DNA from: Hypsibius dujardini
Lineage: Eukaryota; Tardigrada; Eutardigrada; Parachela; Hypsibiidae
Length of the DNA stretch: 39,676 nt
Assembly: GCA_001579985.1 (NCBI GenBank)
Contig: LRSR01002823.1
Coordinates: forward strand, 1-39,676
Direction of reading: 5' to 3'
Shown here: piece after piece, positions 22,160 to 33,511 of the stretch
Numbering within the stretch: the stretch's first letter is position 1
Layout: every line of letters begins with the position of its first letter
The notes under the pieces: generated by a model
What the model saw: the letters and a program-made list of their open reading frames with translations, nothing else
What the model was told of the DNA's origin: nothing
The model's database searches: none
Program-made: the position numbers and the translations under genes

Positions 22160-23571
22160 TGTCTGTTTGCCTCTCTCTACATGATGAGTGAATGACGTGT
22201 GGAATGCCCGACGAACCTGCTGCATGATGTTTTCAATCTCCTTAATGACGTCATCGGCCGAGGCGAGGCCGTTATGGTCGGGATCTGCAGCAGAAACCAC
22301 CAGAGACCTTTGATGTCTATCTCGTATGGGCAGACACTCAGACGAGGACATTTCATGCGGATCATGCAGACGATGAGTGGCACTGGAGTAGGTGTTAGTG
22401 GCAGAAGCACTACCTGAACAAATGATATTGTGCATATCGAGCTGGTTATTGAGCTCTTCATCGGAGGAGGAGGAACAATGATTGTCCATACTGTTGCTGT
22501 TGCTGTTGGTGTGACAGTTGAGGGCCAACACCGGGAGGAACAGTTTGTTGCGGATGACGGTTTTACTCCAGTCGACGGGCATGACCGTCCCGAAAGACGA
22601 CGTCAAGTCCTGCCAGAACTTGGACTGTCCAATCAGTTCGTCGTGAGTCCGGATCTGGACCGGGGCAAAGTCCTGGAGGTCGCTGTCCATGTCGCCAAAG
22701 CATTGACTGATCTTCTCATCGAAGGTGCCGACCAAGTCTTCCAGCGAGCCGCCGCGACTCATCCCTTCGGTGAAGTGTTGATCGACTTTTGCTGCTTTGC
22801 CTAAAGCACTCAAACGAAATCCATTCAAAATGCCAAAGATGCTATTTCATTTGAGCAGGTACAATGGAAACAAATCCATTTCTGCACATGTACTTTTGAT
22901 GCTATAACAAAGAAGCCATATAGAATGAAATGCAGTTTTAATGTTATTTTAAAATGGAAAACTAATGCAAATGGAATAAAAATGCTCCCCCGCCCAGCGC
23001 GCAATCGACCAATCAATCAGCAGTAAAGACGTTAAACCAACAACATTAACCTACATTAAGGTACCAGTAAGTCTTAAATGATGTATTATCACACTGTGTT
23101 CACTGCATTTATTTGATCATTTAAGTAAGAAAGAAGAAAAGGGTTGCTCAAAAAGAGAAAAGTTAATGAGACCACCAGAAATGTGAAATGTGCAACGAAG
23201 GCAAGCTCAACCGTATTAATCCATCCAACAAAATAAATAATCAATCAATCAACGCACCTGTTCCATGACTTAAGCGGTAGGGGTAGAACACTCAATCCAT
23301 CAATCCATCAAAAGAGGAAGGTATCCTTACCTACGACCGTACGAAAGTTTTCGCAAGTTCCGGCCAAACTAGAATAACCAGAACTGCCAAATGTAGATTC
23401 CGCAGAGCCTCCGCCAGCCGAAAAGGAAGAAGAAGCACCGGCAATTTGGGAAGAGCTAAAGTCTTGCCATTCTTCCACGTCTTCACTCCTCACTTGATCC
23501 TCTTCGTAGTCTTCCTCACTACGCGCTAAAGGAGCGTCCGTCAATTCAGCCGTCAGGTCGTCCATGATCAT
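20610..23571 (-). CDS. Unc-76: UNC-76 / FEZ (fasciculation and elongation protein zeta), 459 aa
   Basis: Exons: 23571-23331, 22800-22217, 21759-21511, 21154-20896, 20656-20610; total 1380 nt in frame. The family core is plain: SLEDLVGTFDEKISQCFGD, then KFWQDLTSSFG with a following DW, an acidic helix ADDVIKEIENIMQQ, the segment LNSTELMELQTELERL, the coiled coil EKEVKNSFISELIKVQNK, KYLTTIIPYE, and the C-terminus LLTDYILKVLCP with six further residues. FEZ proteins are kinesin-1 adaptors that carry cargo along axons and regulate autophagy proteins (family knowledge). The N-terminus is acidic (EEDYEEDQVRSEDVEEW). A Ser/Asn-rich stretch in the second exon (NSNSNS, SSSSDEE) is a lineage-specific spacer. 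The start ATG at 23571 is followed closely by a second Met two codons on; the frame is open further upstream, so the exact start is not certain. Three of four introns contain CAGA-type arrays. Confidence 0.92.
20700..20893. repeat. (CAGA)n array in FEZ intron 4
   Basis: Near-perfect CAGA at 20713-20770 on the plus strand, degenerating toward 20893. It fills most of the last intron (20657-20895). Confidence 0.92.
21324..21455. repeat. (CAGA)n array in FEZ intron 3
   Basis: CAGA units on the plus strand, purest at 21380-21430, inside the intron 21155-21510. Confidence 0.92.
22047..22172. repeat. (CTGT)/(CTGC)n array in FEZ intron 2, opposite orientation
   Basis: The same family as the CAGA arrays but with CTGT/CTGC on the plus strand, so CAGA in gene sense. 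It abuts the acceptor side of the intron 21760-22216. Confidence 0.92.
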
Positions 23572-24133
23572 GTCCAGTATGAGAGGGGAAAAACAACTGC
23601 ATCTCTTGCGGTTCTTTTTAGGCTCATAACATCTGCCAAATGAGAGCAGGCAAAAAGTGGAGCCACACTCCACTGTGCACTGCATTCCTCCACTTGATAA
23701 CTCCCCCTCCCCGTCTCCTTCTCTATGTCAAGGGGAACGAGGTCTCACATCCAAACTGGACCAGCCGTCATTCAAGGGACAGCAGGGGGCGCTGTAATTT
23801 CAGTCCTACAACTTTTGGTCTGGTGTTAGTACAAATTGATTGATTACATTTGTTTCTAGTTTTTCTCTTTTAAATCTTAAGTAACTATAACTTTTTGTTT
23901 ATTTATTTTTCCAGTCAACTAGCAAACACTTAAGCCATGAAATTAGTGGCTAAAAGCATTAGTTTAGTATTTGGCCATCATTTGTATAGATTAAAAAGGC
24001 GGTATCGCTAGCATACTTGGAAAGAAAGGAAAATGAATGTGTAATGCTAGAAGAGCCAATAACATAAATGCTTTATATATATATATGTATAAAATGGGAG
24101 TATGCAGCTGTGTTGTCCATTGTGTGTATCCTG
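23572..24133. other. Intergenic gap between FEZ and chemoreceptor 1
   Basis: It holds the FEZ 5' flank and the receptor 3' flank. The minus-strand signal AATAAATAAA (plus-strand tttatttatt near 23898) could be the receptor's poly(A) signal. Nothing else is recognised. Confidence 0.45.
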
Positions 24134-25869
24134 TTAGCCATTGCTTTGGGTCCTTGAACGGTGCAACATTTCCCGCAGAAGGAGCAGAATTGTGGGAACG
24201 CTAGTGCCAATCTGAAAGTGTAACTATATGCGAATGGAGCATGAGACGCAAACGCAAGTGACTTACAGCAACTAAATGCTGACGCGTAAAGATGAACAAC
24301 CCGCCGGCTGCCTCAACCGCCAACACATTTTTGTCAACGATCACAGCCAATCCTTCCAGCCGATCCAGCATGTCCTCCCTCGGTGAGAGGACATGACAAC
24401 ACCCCTTCTACATACAATCATGATGATTCTTCACAAAAGCATGTATACTAAGGGTGCGTCTTAGATCTATATGGAAACCCGTAAGGCAACTGTAACGGGA
24501 GAGCTTCACGTAGTAACGAAATAAACGCTGCAATACCCTTACTCTACTCCTACACACGTGGCCAGATTACTGGGTGGCAGAGTTCGAACCACTCTTTAGC
24601 TGGGCGCAAGCAAATTGAGTGGCCTGAGTTTGAGCCAAACAGCCAGTATTGTGGCCACGTGTATAGCACCTTCCTTACCTGATGCACAAGCAGTTGCGTG
24701 TGATTAGGGTGGGAATGGCCTTTCACTTCCCACAGCAACTGCTGTAAGACTCCTCCAATTTCGTGGCTCTAACAAGATGAATACGGTTACAAAGGACTCG
24801 ACGTTTGTCCATTCCTCTGTGCTTATACCATTTCGTATAGCAGCACAAACGGCACAAAGGGAACGGTGGCGTATGCCAAGAACACACCGCTGATGCACAC
24901 ATTGTAGACCACATAGTTGAGATTGGTCTCTGTGGATGTCATTAAGGTAGCAGACATGCCGAAGGTCGTCAGGATGTCCACTCCCACGCTGATGAAGACG
25001 ATCCAACCGAAGACAACGTTAATCTCACGCACGGCTCCACATACCTCAGTGTAGATATCGGTCCATCTTATAACTTTACGACGCATCCTCATCCAACGCG
25101 ATACATCACCCGTAGGACTCATGGAAAGGTGGTACTCCGTTGCGGAGTGAATTTCTGCCTGGAGGGATCGTAGGACGTAGAGCAGCGTGATGGCACACAG
25201 CGCCGCATAAGCGATAACCTGCTGCGACAGGAAGAACATCAGGTCGATGCTCGGTGTCCAGAGGAGGATGAACAGATAATCGCGCAGACAGAAAGTGAAA
25301 TAGCTGTAACACTCTCTGCGCCAGTTGATCTTACGCAAGGGTAATAATCCCCCGTTTTTGGACCATTCCAGCGACACCCACAAGAAATGCACCACGAAGG
25401 TCACAAGAAAGAATATTACCGACATTACCTTCAGTCGCTTTATCGGACAATCACCACGTGTTGCCTTGCTCAAAAAGGCGAGGTATGACTTGAAGGCTTG
25501 CATTTGTTCTCTTAGCCGAGATAGATTTTTAAAGAGGAAGATGAGGATGATTAAGAATGCCCGGATGGGGTAGAAGCAGTAGGCCAGGTCCTTGACGACT
25601 TTCAGGATGAACGGATACTCTTTGGCGATGGTTTGAGTGGGGCTTATGTGGTTGTAAAGATCATGGCCCACCTCCAACGCGATCATTCCTAATGCCCCAA
25701 CAAAGAGGTACGCACGCAAGAGGAGGCCAATTATGTGAACTACCTTTGCTGCGATTCTCCTCCAAGAGCCCTTCTCAGGATGGGAATATTGCGCGAAAGT
25801 GAGAAAGCCAAATAATCCGAGGACTCTTTCCTGGATGAACACTTGACTTTTGAGAGACATTATTATCAT
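24134..25869 (-). CDS. Gustatory-receptor-like seven-TM chemoreceptor 1 (449 aa)
   Basis: Exons: 25869-24829, 24768-24679, 24407-24267, 24211-24134; total 1350 nt. The first exon encodes about six hydrophobic segments, including RAYLFVGALGMIALEV, VMSVIFFLVTFVVHFLWVSL, VIAYAALCAITLLYVL and FGWIVFISVGVDILTTFG preceded by EVCGAVREINVVFGW, which resembles the helix-5 region (N..FG) of insect gustatory receptors. The last three exons are small and joined by three phase-0 introns, the classical arrangement of arthropod Gr/Or genes (family knowledge). The final helix reads IGTSVPTILLLLREML where most Grs have TYxxxLxQF, so it is divergent. Start: ATG at 25869, or a third-codon Met at 25860. Ligand unknown. 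It is the tandem neighbour of the copy at 26275-27902, with 405 bp between them. Confidence 0.75.
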
Positions 25870-26274
25870 TAAACCAATTGTTAATTTAAAAAGGCCACTC
25901 CATTGCCGAGCCAGACTTCACTTACGGCATCAGAAGAGATATGGAACAACTTTCTCATATAAGTGTGTACGCATACCTATATAGTTACGGTGACGTCAAG
26001 GGAGTTTTACGCACTGGGTGGAGTCAGCCCCTAAAGCATATTGAAATCCCTTAAGTCATATATATAATAAATTCGGGGAATAATTTCCCTTAAGGTTTTA
26101 ATCAAACAATAGGGAACAAATGATATTGTAGGTGTGACGAGTGCTCCTCATCCACGGAACAACTCCTCAAACGGGCCAGTTGAAATTGCCTCAACAAGGC
26201 CGACGCCGGCCAGAGAGAGGGATAACAGTATTAATATTAATAGGAATGTCTTCCAGGATCTTTGCATGTCCCAC

Positions 26275-27902
26275 TCAAGGCCCTCGTGTGCGACTTAAAA
26301 GTTCCCGTGCCAGAAGAAGAACCGTCAAAACGGTAGTGATGATCTGAAGTATTGAGCAAAAAACAGCTGTCAGTAAGACAGGCACTGTTCCGCTTTTGGT
26401 TGAGTTTTAGAAGGAATAATCGTGACGTACCGTCACCAGGAAGGAACGCGTGAAGGAGCAAAGTCCGCCAGCCTCAACGAGAAAGACATTGCCTTGTACT
26501 AGAAGAGTCAGGCCTTCCAGTGTGTTGACTGCATATCTTCGAGGATCATAACGAAATGAGCATTCCTGTATAGAGAGAGAGGACGAATGCGCCTTAGCCG
26601 CGACAGTGGTATTTTATTACTTCATACAAGGACGCTCACGTTTTCCATCGGAAGGTCTTGAATATCCAAGCTCGAGTGACCTTTTACTTTCCACAGAAGC
26701 TGTGTCAAGGCTTCATCAACTTTCTTGCTCTGTGGAGACAAACAAATCCATTCTAGATAAGAATGTATTTAACGAGTAAATAAAATGAGTCTCCTACGAT
26801 TATTGTGACTATACATTCGATCACCTGATATTACATTAGCTGTCACTATATGGGCCTATCTCTGACTGCAGTGGAAAGTTCTGCTTACTTTTTCATGGAG
26901 GAGCACAAATGGTAGGAAGAGCAGCGTCGCATACGACAAAAAGAGTCCCGCGTTGAAGACATTGTACAGCACAAAATACGGCGACGTCTCCTCTGATGTG
27001 ATGATGATTGTGCCGATGCCCAGCGCGGTCAACACATCAAACCCCACGCTGAAGAATAATATCCACCCGAAAAAGGCGTTGAACTGACGAAGCAGACCGA
27101 AGGTCTCGGTGTAGATCCACGTCCATCGCTTGACCTGACGGTACAGTTGATTCCACTGCAAGGCACATCCTCCAACCATAAACATGACAGTTTCCCCTTC
27201 AATCCTCGTCTGTAAATGATGTAGGACATATAGCAGGAAGATGGAGGTAATGACGGGCAAGGCCAGCACTTGCTGCGACACCACAAACGACCCATCCACC
27301 GCGGGCACCCACAACAACATCATTTCAGCACTTGTCAAGCAGATATTGTAGTAGTTGTAAGAACAGCTACTCAAACCGGAGTTATTGTGGATGGTATAGA
27401 TGGGCAGAAGGCCCTCGTACTTGCTCCATTCCAGGCAGCACCAGCTCAGGTGCAGAGCAAATGTGATGGCGGTGAAAAGTAGACAAAATGTCTGCACTTT
27501 TCTTATTATTGCTCGTGGCAGACTCTCTTGCCCTTCCTTCTCCGTGAAGAGTTGCGAGAATAATCGCTGCATTTTACTGCTCAATTGGCACCACGGAGAC
27601 CGTCTGTTTTGTATGATAAAAGCCAGCATAATGGAAAAGGCACGGATGGGGTAGAAGCAATAGTCGAGGTGCTCGAGTAAATGTACAATTATTGGAATAT
27701 TCTCATTATTAGTTTGCTGGAGGGTGTTGTTAAAGATTTTGCCCGCTACGAAGAGGGTGATGGCGAGTCCTCCCACAAGGAGGTATGCTGCGAATAAGCG
27801 GGGCAACTGCTTCCACAATGGCCAAGACTGAGAAGAATAGGGTAGGAAGCCTAATAGCTTGAGGAATTTCTCCTGTCGAATGACCATCACATTTAGCGCC
27901 AT
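26275..27902 (-). CDS. Gustatory-receptor-like seven-TM chemoreceptor 2 (435 aa)
   Basis: Exons: 27902-26889, 26729-26640, 26565-26431, 26343-26275; total 1308 nt. It is a clear paralogue of the gene to its left in map order. Shared elements are the start (QEKFLKLLGFLPY), the loop DYCFYPIRAF, LSWCCLEWSKYEGLLP, NAFFGWILFFSVGFDVLTALG, and SYATLLFLPFVLLHEK at the first splice site. The 90-nt second exon is the same length in both, and all three introns are phase 0. The last helix is ITTVLTVLLLARELL, again lacking the usual TY...QF. Identity is moderate by eye, so the duplication is not recent. The intracellular linker (VDEALTQLLWKVKGHSS) is conserved with copy 1. Function: a ligand-gated cation channel at the plasma membrane by family analogy; ligand unknown. 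Confidence 0.75.
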
Positions 27903-29016
27903 GAGGACTTGTTCAGTTCAATGTGAAGCAGGGCCCCATTGGGGCATGGAGGCAGCGCATATGCTTATGAGAGGAAAATAGGTCTGGCTTGTTGATGATG
28001 GGTCCTTGACCAGAAAAGCAGAGATTATATGGAGACGTGGAAGGGAAGGGCTCGCTGTTGTGTATAATCTGCAGCTTGTGAGGTGTGGTGCAAGTACAAC
28101 GATCCAATTTCCTACGGCACAGCATAATGGTAGTGTTCCATCTGTTGTGCCTCCACAGACACAACCTCATGTCTTTTTATAGACTATGTCAGCGCTGGAG
28201 AGGACAAAGTTACAGTTTCTCTTTGTCAGAACAAACACTACGTAGTACATAGTATACAAACCAAAGAGTCGGGCATAAAAGAGGAATATGATGATCAATC
28301 GGCCGCATTCAACGTCCTCGTTCAATCTTAAACTGGACAAAAGTTCCGTTAAGGTATGAAAAGAGTTTGCACTACCGTCAATACTGCAGTTACATAATAC
28401 ATAACACATCTTATACCAGTCAAATACAAGTACCATTCTCTTGGTCTCATCCAAAACGTCCACGGGCTTGCAAATGGAAGGTTAAACAAATTCAAGGACG
28501 CTCCAAATTGGATGGACAATTTGATGGGGAATAATAGGCCCAATTTTGGCTTCTTTTTTAATAAGATGCATTTTACTGTAGCATCGGGGGGGGGTCCTCG
28601 TTCGGAGTTGTAAGGGCCCTAAACGAGCCTCATCCCGGGTATTTGATCGGCCCGGTGATATGGTCCCAATTAATCCAACAAGTGATTTGGAATTCGTAAT
28701 GCATTTACCAATACCATCATCAACATCCCGCTCCTTTGCATATTATAAAGACAAAGAAAGGAGCCCAACCAAGACAACGCAAATGATGACTTATCTGTTG
28801 AGGTGTAACGAGGAAAGAGCAAAACCTCCTCCTCCTTCCCCTGCCCCATTTTGTAAAGAAAAAGCAACCAACCCGAAAAAAAGATAGAAAGCACTCTAGC
28901 AGACAGAAAAAAGAGAATAGGTAATGGCGGCTTTGGAAAGGTCCCCGCCATCTCATTATTCCTTCTTATCATCATCATCATCATCATGATCATTGCCTCA
29001 AATGTTTGTAGGAGAG
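27903..29016. other. Intergenic gap between chemoreceptor 2 and tousled-like kinase
   Basis: It contains a hydrophobic open frame pair (28167-28575, minus), described separately, a poly-G tract near 28588, and an (ATC)n run at about 28969-28988. No complete gene is recognised. Confidence 0.45.
28167..28575 (-). other. Hydrophobic reading frames, possible remnant or exons of a membrane protein
   Basis: Two overlapping minus-strand frames encode hydrophobic stretches: WYLYLTGIRCVMYYVTAVL in the upstream frame and RLIIIFLFYARLFGLYTMYY in the downstream one. A pyrimidine-rich TTTTGTCCAG lies between them, but I could not find a donor that joins them convincingly. Position beside two chemoreceptors suggests a decayed or unrelated third copy; this is speculative. 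Confidence 0.2.
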
Positions 29017-29954
29017 TTATCCGTAGTGATTAGTGGGAGCAGGGTTGTTGCTGTTGGGAGTGGCGGGATTGCCTTTGGTCAACTTGGTGCCCAATTGAAG
29101 ATACTCATCCGAGCAGAGTTGCCGCACCTCCGGTCGGTCATCCTTCCTTAGCGTCAAACAACGCCGTATGAAATTCTACAAACAATCCAAATAAAGTTCC
29201 CATTTCCCATTTACAAGTTGGAATTTGTTGAGCACACACCTTGGCTTCGAGGGAGATTTGTGGTTTGGTAGGGAATTCAACGTCTCTGGCGTTGAGGATG
29301 GTGAAATTCTGCAGCACTTCCCTCTGACTCTGCTTGTCCCCATATGGCTTAAAACAAAGAAAGGGGGCAGGTAGAAAACGTGCAAGCAGTCAAGGAGGAG
29401 ACGTCTGTTGTACCTTTCTGCCGTAGAGCATTTGGTAGAATATTACACCGACACTCCACACATCCACCTTGCTGGAGATCTTGGGGGTGTTGGACGTCTC
29501 AAACACTTCTGGCGGAAGGTACCTAATACAAAACATAATCAACCAATCAATGCAATTCTATAGATCAATTGAATAATGTTAAAGTAGTCAAAGTAAAAAT
29601 CAGCAGGGGAGAGGAATTGATCAAGAAATAGTTCATTTTGACCAAGGTCATGGGCAGAGAATTGGACTGACCAGTAGGTGCCAGCTCCCTGGCTAGTTAA
29701 GTCCATTCCAAAATCACTGTCGTAATGTTCATCATCACACACTTTGCTGAGGCCAAAGTCGGTGACCTTGATCTCGCCCGAGCTGTTGCCGTGTCCCAAC
29801 AGGATATTGCCTGAAGCACACAAACAACATGCAACCACTCATCCCGGCCTGCCATTCCACTATCAAAATCTCTAACTCTTCAATTGTCTCTGTCTGCCTC
29901 TTTGCTTCTATGCCTATCCACCTCTTTGCCTGTATGTTTGCCTTCCTGCCTTCC

Positions 29955-30009
<55 letters not shown>

Positions 30010-30535
30010 AGTCTTGGTTGAAAAAAAACCTACCGGGCTTGAGATCGTAGTGAATAATGGGCGGCTTCAACTCGTTAAAGTACTTGAGGGCAGAGACAAC
30101 TTGAGATATCATGATACGAGCCTCCCGTTCGGGAATGGTCTTTTGCTGTTTGAGGTAAAAGTCTAGATCGTTCCCTTCCACGTACTCCAACACCGTCGCA
30201 AACCTAAATAAACGTCCTTCAAGATACAATCTCCAATGAATGCGGTGCATTTCCTTGCCAGCCACTTACGAGTTGGAATCAATCTCGAAAACGTCAAAGA
30301 GCTTGACAACTCGGGGATGGGTCAGATGCTTGTGGACATGATATTCACGGAGAGCATGCCTCAAAACAAAAACCATTCATCAGACAGATGCAAATAACAC
30401 AAACCGAAACATATTTAGACAATGGCACAAACGCACAGACAAACAAACAGACAGACAGACAAACAGACAAGCAGACAAACAGGCAGACATACAGATAGAC
30501 AGACAAGCAGACAAGCAGACAGACAGACAGACAGC

Positions 30536-30568
<33 letters not shown>

Positions 30569-32637
30569 GTATCCAGCAGAAGGCCCCGGCCAATGAGCCA
30601 GACGGTCAGTCGGACTATTCATTTTGAGTACTGTACGCACTTGATGTAGTTGGCCTTCTTCTCATCCTTCCATTCCTATAGGCAGCAAACATAATTGTTA
30701 ACTAACTCCAGATAGACATCAACTAACGGTATTAGCAAGTGTACCTTGATCAGCTGATGGACTTTCACAGCAACGTACCGCTGCTCCTCAAGGTCGAAGG
30801 CCTAAAAGATGAGTCATTAGTTGGAGAAGGCAACCACCAACAGTCTTCAATCAATCAATCAGGCAGACATACAAGCAGACACTGAGGAATAACAGACAGA
30901 GGCAGACTCACACATCAACTTACATACAGACCAGACACCGAGACACATCAAACACAGTCAGGCAAATAGACAAGCAAGTAAACAGACAACAGACTTGGAT
31001 ACAGACAAAACAAACAGATATACAGATACACAAAAACGACATGCAAAAAAAAGACAGAAAGACAGACAGACAGACAAAAAGACTGGCACACACACGGGCA
31101 TCTAGACAGAGAGAGACACACACAGATAAATACAGACACCTAGTAAGGCCTACAGACAGACAGACAGGCATACCAGCATGCAGAGACACGGACAGACAAT
31201 CATTCAGGCAGACCAAAAAGACAAGACATATAGGCCGATAAAGGAACCTTATGGACTTCGGAGAATCCTCCCTTGCCGATGAGCGTGAGGAGGAGATAGC
31301 GGCTATTGAGGACCGGATTGTTCTTAAACACCGACTGATCCTCGTTGAAAATCCTCTTCAACTCTCGGATATGAATCAACCTTTCCCGCTCCATCTTCTC
31401 CAGTTCGGTCGCACAGTCCTGCTCATCCTTCTTGAGTTGGGCAGTCCGTAGCTTCAAGATTTCATCCTCCTGGCTGTAATCTGACCAGGTCCATTCCCTC
31501 ACTTCCGGTTGGATGAAATCGGTGGACCAGTTGGCCGCAGCTGGTCCGTTGGCGTTGTTACTGGTCACTCCCACCAAAGCGCCTATTAAAACAATCATTC
31601 GCTACTTTTTATAATTCATTTATATTTTATTACTGATAAATTAATAAAAATTTACAACAGTCAATTTATATTAATTAAACTGACTAATTAAAATCAAAGT
31701 GAAATAAAAAGTTTGAAAATGCTAGAAGAGATGAATGAGGAATTACCTGCGAATGGTTGTGAAACGGCACCTTGAGGCAACGTGGAAGTGGCATCGGCGT
31801 CATTGACAGCCTGTACACCGGAAGAGGTGGAGGCGGTGGCAGCCGCCGTGACACTACTGGCGTTCTTCTTAACCGTCTTATCTGTCGGTTTTCGCTTCAG
31901 CAGCAGTTTCCGTCTGCGATCAAGCTCTTCCTTTTCGGCCTGGAGTTCCTCCGACCGCTTGTTCAGCTCGTTGAAGGAGTAGCCGTCCAGGAATTTCTCC
32001 TCAAAGTTGGCGCCTTCACGTTGAGTCACGAACTGTCCGAGCTTCATGCGGTTGTGAACCGATTTTGAACGCGCAGACTTTTTCTCCATTGAGCTCTGTA
32101 AGGAACAAATCAATCAATCAGACAAACACAATGAACCCAGGCAGATCGAGATAAGAGACTGGCAGGCAAACAGACAGACAGACAATGGCACAGACAGACA
32201 GACAGACAGACAGACAGTCAAATCGAAAATGGAAAAGAGAAGGAGGTGGGCAGACAAGTGTAAAGAGAGAGATAGACAGACACTCACACTTTGTGGATTG
32301 ACTTCAGTCAGATATATCAGTTGATGGATAATAACTAACCTTCTCGCTGAGAAGTTGCTTCTCTTTCTCGATGCATTTCAAGAGGCGACCATCCGACGTC
32401 TCCAGTTTATGCTTCAGTTTGACAATCTCTTTGGACATCTCCGCAATTTTCTGCTCAAAGGTTTGAGCTGTCTTCTCTTTCTCTGCCTTGTCGGAAGACT
32501 GCTTGCTCAACAGACTCGTCATGTCTTTTAAAGTAAGATCAGTCTGCAACACGAAAAATAATCGGGCACATAATTTCCATCTACTGTCAACCTGTATATC
32601 CGTGTCTGCTCCTGCTCGTGCGGCTATCTGCCGGCCA

Positions 32638-32692
<55 letters not shown>

Positions 32693-33478
32693 GATGTATC
32701 AATAGGCTTGTACGAACATGCCTGTATGTATGCCTCTCTGCTTCTCAGTCTGTTTGCTGTCTGCCAGTTTATGCCTCTGTCTGTCTTTCTGTTGGTCTGT
32801 ATCTCGTATGCAAGCCATGCCTTACTTGAGTGACAGCCGTGACGGTCAGAGCCGAAGATTTGGAAGCCGATCCACCAGTGAGGCCGTTCAACACCGGATG
32901 ACTGTTGGAGGGGAGAAATGGTGATGGTCCGCTCCCTTGCTGCTGCGAAAGAGCGGCGGGCGACATGTAAAGTCCCGCGGTTGTTCCCGGTGGATATAAA
33001 GGAGACCGCGAGCCTGGCGGAGGGACCGGAATGGAGGAAGCACTATTGCTGGCGGTGGAGGACCGTGCAAGTGATGAGCTGCCGGAAGAGACAGGCGCAC
33101 TGCCGCCAGCGGCCATATTGGACTTGACAGTGTGGGAATCGGAGGCTGCAATCCGAGATCGAGCAGGTGGTCGATCCTCACTGGTACTGCCACTACTTCT
33201 AGCATTCTTAGCCGCTGGATAAGCAAAAAATCTTTGCAGGCGTCCAACGAAAAAAAAACCAACTCAAGAGAGGCGTCAACAAGCAGACAGACAAATAGAC
33301 AGAGACCGACCGACAGATAGGTAGAAAAACAAATAAACAGACAGTTACACGGACAAACAAAGACCGACAGAGAGAAAGACAAAAGACAGGTGCAGACACA
33401 CATTAAGATAGATAGGTTGAAAGACATGCAGAAAGAAAGATAAGCGGACACGAATACAACCTGCCAGTTTTGACAGGA

Positions 33479-33511
<33 letters not shown>

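Noticed and set aside
22430-22804. 124-codon plus-strand frame
   Set aside because: It is the antisense shadow of the FEZ second exon.
29829-30011. Plus-strand Cys/Leu/Ser frame in Tlk
   Set aside because: It is a CTGT array inside a Tlk intron on the other strand.
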